DNA of 64,000 bases from Locusta migratoria (taxonomy: Eukaryota; Arthropoda; Insecta; Orthoptera; Acrididae), in the NCBI GenBank assembly GCA_026315105.1, contig CM048744.1:657079676-657143675 (forward strand), written 5' to 3'. The stretch's first letter is position 1. Each line of letters opens with the position of its first letter. The position numbers and the translations under genes are program-made. The notes beneath the pieces are model-generated. The model saw only the letters and a program-made list of their open reading frames with translations. It was not told where the DNA came from and searched no databases. Of this stretch, positions 56,915-64,000 are shown piece after piece.

Positions 56915-57590
56915 GTCCTTGAAATTAGTCAACAGCATTATGTAGAAACCGTTGCCAGCGATGTGGAAGGCGTAGTGTACCGTTAGCAGAGCCTGTTCTG
57001 TTGAAGGGGCGAATGGAGAGGTCTACTGTCTGTCGAATCTCTGGAACACTTCTGAAGCGAATGCCATGCAGTGGTTCCTTCATCTTCGGAATCAAATCAA
57101 AGTCACAAGGACTTAAGTCCGGGGAGTATGGTGGATCGTACCAGTCCCATCGACCGTACACAGCAGCCACAGATTGCGCTGTATGCGCCCGCGCATTTTT
57201 TTTTTTTTTCTTGCTCAATGGGTAGTTCTCTTCGTTGCGGAAGTTCTTGTTCGGTGTGTTGCTGGCTCAGCTTTTTTATTACAGAGGGCGTTGAGCCCTC
57301 TGACCGGGCGCGCTGAGCCACGGCGCCCGGCAAAGCATTGTGCACACTGATGTGAGATTTGCGCAGAAAGTGTTGCCGCTTCTTTCGCAAAGCTGGTCGC
57401 AAGTGATATTCCAAAAACGAACGGTAATACTGTGCACTGACGGTCTGCCATGGAGGAACGTAATAGGTTAGGATAACACCAGCACGTATACGAGAAATTA
57501 CCATAACTTTCACCATACTGAGGCTCTTGAAGACCTTAACCACAATGTCGTGCTGTACGACCTCTGGCACATTCAATCTTGATTTAACTC
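56915..57590 (-). pseudogene. mariner-type transposase relic, C-terminal half
   Basis: Minus frame pieces: VKVMVISRIRAGVILTYYVP (after the first catalytic Asp), AQYYRSFLEYHLRPALRKKR, then after an insertion NARAHTAQSV and PPYSPDLSPCDFDLIPKMKE, the mariner signature around the third catalytic Asp (YSPDLAPSD type). It ends LPHRWQRFLHNA. The N-terminal DNA-binding domain is missing. The frame is broken at the 137-bp insertion (57198-57334), which carries its own target duplication. Confidence 0.82.
57198..57334 (-). mobile_element. 137-bp insertion with A tail, unfamiliar short retroelement
   Basis: On the minus strand it begins TTTGCCGGGCGCCGTGGCTC, has an 8-bp hairpin CAGAGGGC(TCAAC)GCCCTCTG, and ends with 13 or more A. 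A 5-bp target duplication GCATT lies at 57193-57197 and 57335-57339. The poly(A) end and duplication indicate retrotransposition. The GTGGCTCAG start recalls an A box, but no B box is visible, so it may be a truncated or unusual SINE. Confidence 0.65.
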
Positions 57591-57599
57591 CGTTGTTCC

Positions 57600-58190
57600 T
57601 GTTCGAAAAAAGTTACACCGTTACGTTACACCCCTCGCCCACAAGTGAATTGTACGCACGCCGGTGATGTGGGATGGGCGAGTCCATTTGCTCGGATCTA
57701 AGGTACGTATGTAAATAACGTTTACTATCAGCGAAAGTAGTAGATTCCATTGCTTAGTGTGTCCACAGTAGTTTTACCACTATTTAACATCCAACTCACG
57801 TATATACAGGGTTTCCCTTTTATCTTTGCCGCCCAAATTATCACTGGAAAAACAACAAGTATTGTAAAACGACTTTCACAAGTATCTATGTAAGACACAG
57901 GCTCATGAATGTAAATATTTTGAAACGTTAGAAAACGAAAGAATGTGTGTGTTTTTAACACAAACATATATATTTCTTTTAATGGACGGCCTATATTATT
58001 TCATCATCAATCTATATCATGACAAATTGCATAAACAATGGCGTTGATTGCATCACAATAGACCAATTAAATCCCCAGATAATGTGAAGCGAAGTTGCCA
58101 CATGAAATACGCAAAACACGCGGCTAGCGCACGTCTTGAGAAACACACGAGAACCTCATGCTCCTGTTATTCCAGCAGTAATATAACCGC
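57600..58190. other. No gene seen
   Basis: AT-rich; the start of the mariner relic's 5' part would lie here but cannot be read. Confidence 0.4.
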
Positions 58191-58194
58191 CCTC

Positions 58195-61100
58195 ATGAAT
58201 TACAGACATTGCCGTGGTGGGATGGCTTGCGTGCCTCAACGATACAGATAGCCGTACCGTAGGTGCAACCACAGCGGAGGGGTATCTGTGGAGAGGCCAG
58301 GCAAACGTGTGGTTCCTGAAGAGGGGCAGCAGCCTTTTCAGTAGTTACAGTGGCAACAGTCCGGATGATTGACTGAGCTGGCCTTTGAACATAAGCTAAT
58401 CTGGCTTTGCCATGCAATTACTGCGAACGGCTGAAAGCAAGGGGACACTGCTTCCGTTACTTTTCCCGAAGACATGCAGCTCTACTGTACGAACATATGA
58501 TGATGGCATTCTCTCGTTTAAAATATTCCGGAGGTAAAATAGTCCCCTATTCGGATCGGAGTGTGGAATGTTAGATCCCTTAATAGGGTAGGAAAAAAGG
58601 AAATGGATAGGTATAGGTTGGGTATAGTGGGGATTAGTGAAGTTCGGTGGAAAGACGACCAGGATTTCTGGTCAGATGAATACAAATACAAATCAGTTGG
58701 GGGTATCACAGAAGTAGGACTGATAATGAATAAGAAAACAGGAATGAGGGTAAACATTATGATTGTCAAAATAGATACGAAGCCAACACCGACAACAGTA
58801 GTACACGTTTATATTCCAACTAGCTCTGCCAGTGATGAGGAGATTGAAGAAATGTATGAGGAGTTAAAGGAAATTATTCAGACAGTTACGGGAGACTGGA
58901 ATTCGGTAGTAGGGAAGGGAAGAGAAGGAAAATTATTAGGAATTCGGTAGTAGGAAAGGGAAGAAAAGGAAAATTAGTAGGTGAATATTGACTGGGCAGA
59001 AGGAATGAAAGAGGAATTGCCCGGTGGAATTTTGCACAGAACATGATTAAATCAGAACAAACACCTGGTTCAAGAATCACGAAAGAATGTTGCATACTGG
59101 AGGAGATCAGGAGACACCGGAAGGTATCAGATTTTATAATGGTAAAACATAGATTCCGTAACCAGGTTTTAAACTGTAAGACATACCCAGGGGCAGATAT
59201 AGACTCTGACCATAACTTATTGGTCAAGGAATGTAGGATGAAACTGAAAAAACTGCAGAAAGATAGGAAAATAAGGAGGTGGGCCTTGGATAAATTGAAG
59301 GAACCTTAAGTTCTTAAGAATTTTAGAGGCAGCTTTAGGCAACAATTGACAGAAACGGGGGAAAACAAAATAGTAGAAGAGGAATGGTAGAGATGAAATA
59401 GTGAATGCAAAAGAGGACAAAATAGGTAGAAAGGCAAGACCTACAAGAAATCCTTGGATATCACAGGAAATAATAAATATAATCGATGATAGGAGAAAAT
59501 ATAAAAATGCAGTAAATGAAATAAGCAACTAAGAAATGAGATTGACAGGAAGTGCAAAATGGCTAATCAGGAGTGGCTAGAAGCCAAATACAAATCCGTA
59601 GAAGAATGTATAACAAGGGGAAAATTAGATACTGCCTACAGGAAAATAAAAGAGACATTTAGGGACAAGAAAAACAGCTCTACGAATATCAATAACTTAG
59701 ATGGAAAACCAGTTCTCGGCGAAGAAGGGAAAGCTGAAAGGTGGAAACAATACATAGAGGAGCTCTGCAGAGGAAATGAACTGACAGACAATGTTGTAGG
59801 AACGGAAGAGGAAGTAGATGAAGATGAAACAGGAGATACTATACTGAGAGATGAATTTGACAGAGCCCTGAAAGATCTAGGTCGGAAGAAGGCCGCGGGA
59901 GTACATGACATTCTCTCAGAGCTACTAAAGTCTCTGGGATAACCAGGCATGACAAAATTGTTTCACTTGGTGTGTAAGATGTATGAGACAGGCTAAATAC
60001 CCTCAGACTTTAAGAAAAAATGTAGTAATCCTCATTCCAAAGAAATGAGTCGCAGACAGGTGAGAAAATTATAGAACCATCAGTTTGATAAGTCATGGTT
60101 GCAAAATTTTAACACGAATTATCTACAGAAGAATGGAAAAGCTGGTAGTAGCTGACCTCGGAGAAGATCAGTTTGGATTCAGGAGGAACGTTAGGAACAC
60201 GGGAGGCAATACTCACTTTACGACATATCTTAGAAGATAGATTAAGGAAAGGCAAACCTACGTTTTTAGCTTTTGTAGATTTGGAGAAAGCTTTTGACAA
60301 AGTTGATTAGAATACACTCTTTCAAATTCTGAAGTCAGCAGGGGTAAAATACAGGGAAAGGACAGTTACTTACTTGTACAAAAGCCAGACCGCAGTTATA
60401 TCTCGAAGGGCATGAGAGGGAAGCATAAATTGCGAAGGGAATAAAACAGGGTTGTAGTCATTCTCCGATGTTATTCAATTTGTACATCAAGCGGGGTGTG
60501 GAGGGAAGCAAGGAAAATTTGGAATAGGGATTAAAGTTCAGGGTAAAGAAATAAAAACATTGCGTTTTAGCGATGACATTGTAATTCTGTCAGAGACAGC
60601 GAAGGACCTGGAAGAACAGTTGAATGGAATGGACATTGTGTTGAAGAGAACGTATAAAATGAACATTAACAAGAACAGAACAAAGATTAATGAATGCAAT
60701 CTTAGAAAATCAGGCGATGCTGGAGCAATTAGATTAGGTAACGAAACAATGAAGGTGGTAGATGAGTTTTGTTACTTGGGTAGTAAAATAGCATATGACG
60801 GTCGTAGTACAGAGGATATAAAATGCAGAATTGCAATGGGAAAAAATCAGTTTTGAAAAAGAAGAATTTGTTAACATCGATAATTAATTGAAGTGTAAGA
60901 AAGTCTTCTCTGAATTCATTTTTGTGGAGTGTTGCCTTGTACGGGAGTGAAACATCGACGATAAACAGTAAGGACAGGAAGAGAATAGCGGCTTTTGAAA
61001 TGTGGTGCTACCGAAAAATACTTAAGATTAGGTGGGTAGATAGCGTAACTAATGAAGACATACTGAACAGAGTAGGTGAGAAAAGGAACTTTGGCATACC

Positions 61101-61345
61101 TTGACTAAAAGAAGAGATCACTTGGTAGGACACATTCTTAGACATCGAGGAATCGTAAATTTAGCATTGAAGGGAAGTGTGTGGGGTAAAACTCGCAGAG
61201 GGAGACCAAAAGACGCATATAGTAAGCAGATTCAAATGGATGTGTGTTGCCGTCCTTATGAGGAGATGAAAAGGTTTTCTCAAGATAGAATAGGGTGGAG
61301 AGCTACATCAAACCAGTCTCCGGACTGAAGACCAAATCAATAACC
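58195..61345 (+). mobile_element. RTE-like LINE, nearly full length, inactive
   Basis: A 5' UTR at about 58195-58555 (GCCGTGGTGGGATGGCTTGC; CCTGAAGAGGGGCAGCAGCC), an endonuclease from 58561, an RT from about 59560 and a C-terminal domain to 61328. The 5' UTR has the sequence feel of a repeat I know from locust genomes. Compared with the 36985-38740 copy, this one keeps the endonuclease. The 3' end (GACTGAAGACCAAATCAATAA) lacks the CAA repeats of that copy. Confidence 0.85.
58561..61328 (+). pseudogene. Endonuclease-reverse transcriptase relic of the RTE-like LINE
   Basis: Endonuclease: WNVRSLNRVGK, GIVGISEVRWK (catalytic Glu), VHVYIPTSSA, TGDWNSVVGKG, and after a break YPGADIDSDHNLLV (SDH). 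A 41-bp tandem duplication at 58900-58981 shifts the frame. RT: FLAFVDLEKAFDKVD followed by a stop (motif A), GIKQGCSHSPMLFNLYI (motif B) and LRFSDDIVILSETAKD, where Ser replaces the usual Ala before the Asp pair (motif C). C-terminus: FLWSVALYGSETSTINS and LTKRRDHLVGHILRHRGIV. At least six stops or frameshifts. Confidence 0.85.
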
Positions 61346-61369
61346 GCCGGTGATAGGAGTAGAGAGGGT

Positions 61370-61820
61370 GTAAAATACAAGTGGTCAGCGGGTCTAATAA
61401 TATTTGTGAAGAAGAGTAGTTGTTAGACACTGATAGAAAGTGTTTCCTAAAGCGATTTGTCTGGAGTGAAACCTGGACCAGAAGAAAACTGAAGCTTTTG
61501 AAATATGGTATTGTAACATAGAATATCGTGTAACTAATTATGTGGTATTATACAGAATTCTTGTAAAAGAATAAATTCTGGCGTAGTTTGACTAAATTAC
61601 AGGATAATAAATGGGACACAGACTGAGATATCGAGGAATAGTCAGTATAGTATTAGAGGGAATCGTCAGATGTAAACGTCACAAAGGGAGGGCACGACAC
61701 GAATACCTTAACAGGATCAATTGGATGAGGGTGGCTGATCAGATATGTAAACTCCTTCACGTGAGTAGCGTTGAGAAGCTGCATATAGTGAATCTTCGGA
61801 CTGAAAAACACAACTAACAC
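61370..61820 (+). pseudogene. Second RTE-like LINE 3' fragment, other subfamily
   Basis: A stretch with VWSETWTRRKLKLLKYG-like remnants and the frame 61611-61817 (MGHRLRYRGIVSIVLEGIVRC, then GRARHEYLNRINWM). It repeats the C-terminal layout of the element just upstream but differs in sequence, and ends LRTEKHN. It follows the first element within about 40 bp. Confidence 0.65.
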
Positions 61821-62879
61821 TACTGGTACTTCTTAGTTTTGACCTTTCTAACCTCTCTGGCGGATCATGTTCCCAGCGCCATACAATCACATTCTAGAAG
61901 AAACACAAGAATATGCCTTGGGGTACGAAAAGAACTTTAGGCTAGGTCTCCTGGATGTATGTAGTGTGGCGAATGGCCTGTGTTACTTGCACAATCAACA
62001 TCGAATATGAAAAATAAATTTAAAAGTTGATTCCAAACAGCGTGATTAAAACTTAGTTTCGTTCTGTGAAGTAACGGAATGGCATATTTGGTCATCCAGA
62101 CATTTCCGTTGTGCCTTTGAATCACTACGCAGATGGATTCGGTAGTTCAGCGTATTAAAGTGTTTGGTATCGGTTTTCTGTGGCTGAGGACATTTCACTG
62201 AACTCAAAGGGTTCTTTCATCATGTATCTCAGTTTCTAAATTCCAGTATTCTAAATCCATGCAATAGATAGACTTGATAGCGGACTTTTGAAAATAAACT
62301 AAAAAAACTAATAAAAAACTAATTGAAAATAAAACATTAATTAGTTGTTGGAAATGAACCGGTATTTAATTTAAGGTAGGTGCTCGTGTTACAGCCACTT
62401 TTCTGATACTGACACCTACTGTGAGTTACCTACCCAGAATCTGACGTGGGAAGCTTCCCAGTGTGTGAAGCAATTATTCTTAGCCAACCACACTGTGCAA
62501 TATGGTCACAGTTGCTTGTCTTGTAATTCGATTTGGACTGCTTCTTTTTTCTGCTAGGTCTTTTGGTTTATGTTTGTCTTCCGTAACGTTTTCTTCAATG
62601 AAATCAACGCAGTATATTTAGTATTTATAGCCCTTTCGATTGGTGTTGCTCTTGACGGCGTATCTGTTGCGAATTAAAGTTTTTCATAAAAGGTGACCCG
62701 CTCAGGTGATACAGGCGACCCATGATATCCAATAACTAATCAAGAGTTGATCAAGATACAGAGGGACCTAAGCTATAGAAAGACTCTGAAACCCATAGAA
62801 ATTGGAAGTTGGTACTTTAGCGTTTCAAACAGTTTCATAATGTCGACTTCCGCAGCTGTTGTACGTCGTTTAGAATAAA
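61821..62879. other. No gene seen
   Basis: AT-rich; no recognised feature. Confidence 0.5.
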
Positions 62880-63205
62880 ATAATTCCGCTAATAACTGGT
62901 GAATTTGTTTTATTAACCATACATGTCCGCTATGTAGCTTATAGCCGTATCCTCAAGTGGTTCGTCTTAGTCGTAAAAAGGTTTTGGTTGAATCCAAAGT
63001 TCTTAGTCCAATACCATTTAAACAACGTTGTCATTCTAATTCCTTCGTTCGGTTTATTTTATTAGAATGACAATTGTGTTTTAATGGGACTATGACATTT
63101 GGATCAACCAAAACCTTTTTATGACATCGAGCTACGGAGGATGCAGCTACAGGCTGAGAAACTGGCCGTGTGTTGTTATTGAGCCAAATTTACCAGCTGT
63201 CACAA
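62880..63205. repeat. Foldback relic with outward PLE/hammerhead-like ends
   Basis: Inverted arms at 62974-63040 and 63061-63122 (AAAAAGGTTTTGGTTGA against TCAACCAAAACCTTTTT; TGTCATTCTAAT against ATTAGAATGACA). Outside the arms, on the plus strand at 63134-63166, CGGAGGATGCAGC...GCTGAGAAACTGGCC has the hammerhead order with one core change (U to G) and one cleavage-site change. On the minus strand near 62950, TTGAGGATACGGC is a poorer equivalent. Confidence 0.6.
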
Positions 63206-63805
63206 GAACTGTTATGTGAAAACTGTTTGTCCGAAATGGCATGCGACTTAGCGTCGTCTGCAAGAACTACTACCACGAAGCGCGTGTTGGCTTCATTCCT
63301 GCTGGCAAATAAATGTTCATTTGTCGCAGCTGCGAGGAGTAATTTGTTTCAAATAACTCATTTTGTGAATTTTTGTCGGTTCGTAATTGAATGTAATTTT
63401 TGCGTTTAAATTGGAGTTTCTTTGGTAATCCAATTCATTTTCATTAAAAAAAACCTACGTTTAGTCTACATTTGAACAAAGATATACTACTCAGTGTCAA
63501 ATTTATTCGTTTCAAATCAGAATTATTTAACTATATTTTAATTGTAATATGTATGATACCGTTCCGGACATGTCTACACCATATCAAAAATTGTTCAATC
63601 AGAGCATATTGCTATTTTTAAACTTATCACTAGAGTTGTAACGGGAGATTGCTTAACATGAATGCTGACGTATGGGTTTACAATGTTTATGATCTTGTTA
63701 CATAAACGTGGATATTATGTACCTCTATATTTCTAACTTATGCTTTCCTATTGTAGATTCACTGTTAATGGCTAGGAGTCTAGCGGAAATCGATCTGCAG
63801 TCAGA
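63206..63805. other. No gene seen
   Basis: AT-rich; no recognised feature. Confidence 0.5.
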
Positions 63806-64000
63806 AGTTCAAATGTTCAAATGTTTGTTAAGCTTATGGGACTTAACTACGGGGTCATCAGTCCCTAAACTTACAAATTACTTATCAACTACCTTATACT
63901 AAGGACGTCACAAATATCCATTCCCGAGGGGGGATTCGAACCCCGACCGTAGTGGCCGTGCAGACTGTGACTGGAGCGCCTCAGTGCCCTCGGCCACCGC
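63806..64000 (-). repeat. tRNA-derived SINE (Leu/Ser-type head), cut by the window end
   Basis: Tail, body and most of the head are present. The last bases GGCCACCGC are the start of the tRNA-like head, so only a few bases are missing. Confidence 0.9.

Noticed and set aside
1..64000. CRISPR arrays, operons, bacterial promoters or terminators
   Set aside because: No regularly spaced direct repeats with unique spacers were seen, and gene content and retroelements are eukaryotic.
1..64000. Host protein-coding exons
   Set aside because: No frame outside transposable elements shows a recognisable domain with splice-site context. Small exons of a long-intron gene could be missed by eye.

Overview
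This window is eukaryotic, repeat-dominated DNA with no recognisable host protein-coding gene. Long AT-rich stretches, microsatellites, poly(A)-tailed retroelements and many copies of tRNA-derived SINEs point to a large animal genome. Two SINE families look like those I associate with orthopteran insects (locust/grasshopper, Schistocerca type): one with a Leu/Ser-like tRNA head and a tail reading 'GACTTAACTACGGGGTCATC' on one strand, the other with a body around 'GGAAGTTTCATATCAGCGC'. The species assignment is inference.

Layout. 63-11296 holds two about 5.4-kb non-LTR retrotransposons of Tx1/L1-like type, head-to-head, with ORF1 (CCHC zinc knuckle) and ORF2 (APE endonuclease, reverse transcriptase, C-terminal zinc finger). 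Both have their 5' junction at the same spot, the A box of a tRNA-like Pol III gene. An undisrupted copy of that gene lies between them (5597-5670), and its second half resumes exactly after the poly(A) tail of the right element (11297). This looks like a target-site-specific retrotransposon and its tRNA-like target, and is the most interesting part of the window.

11.4-29 kb holds SINEs, a DUF4817-type transposase relic, a Penelope-like (PLE) reverse transcriptase relic (19.9 kb), a jockey-like RT tail (23 kb), a DDE transposase relic (25 kb) and a third SINE type (26.4 kb). 28.5-33.3 kb holds a PLE GIY-YIG endonuclease relic, a 966-bp foldback element, and a short inverted-repeat element carrying a well-formed hammerhead-ribozyme-like motif (32.4 kb). 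33.6-42.3 kb holds SINEs, two RTE-like RT relics and CR1-like fragments. 43.1-44.0 kb is a complete-ended, internally deleted Tc1/mariner-superfamily element with TA target duplication. 44.26-44.6 kb is another foldback element with hammerhead-like motifs. 45.9-46.5 kb is a SINE split by a hAT-type MITE (8-bp target duplication). 46.7-51 kb is a decayed CR1-like element (esterase-like ORF1, RT ORF2) with nested SINEs. 56.9-57.6 kb is a mariner relic split by an unfamiliar 137-bp insert. 58.2-61.3 kb is a nearly full-length but broken RTE-like element. A final foldback relic lies at 62.9-63.2 kb, and the window ends inside a SINE.

Nothing here works together as a host pathway. The functional relations are between parasites: SINEs depend on LINE machinery, MITEs on autonomous transposases, and the Tx1-like LINE on its tRNA-like target. 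Most copies are dead, with stops, frameshifts and truncations. Only ORF1 at 6109-7419 is intact end to end.
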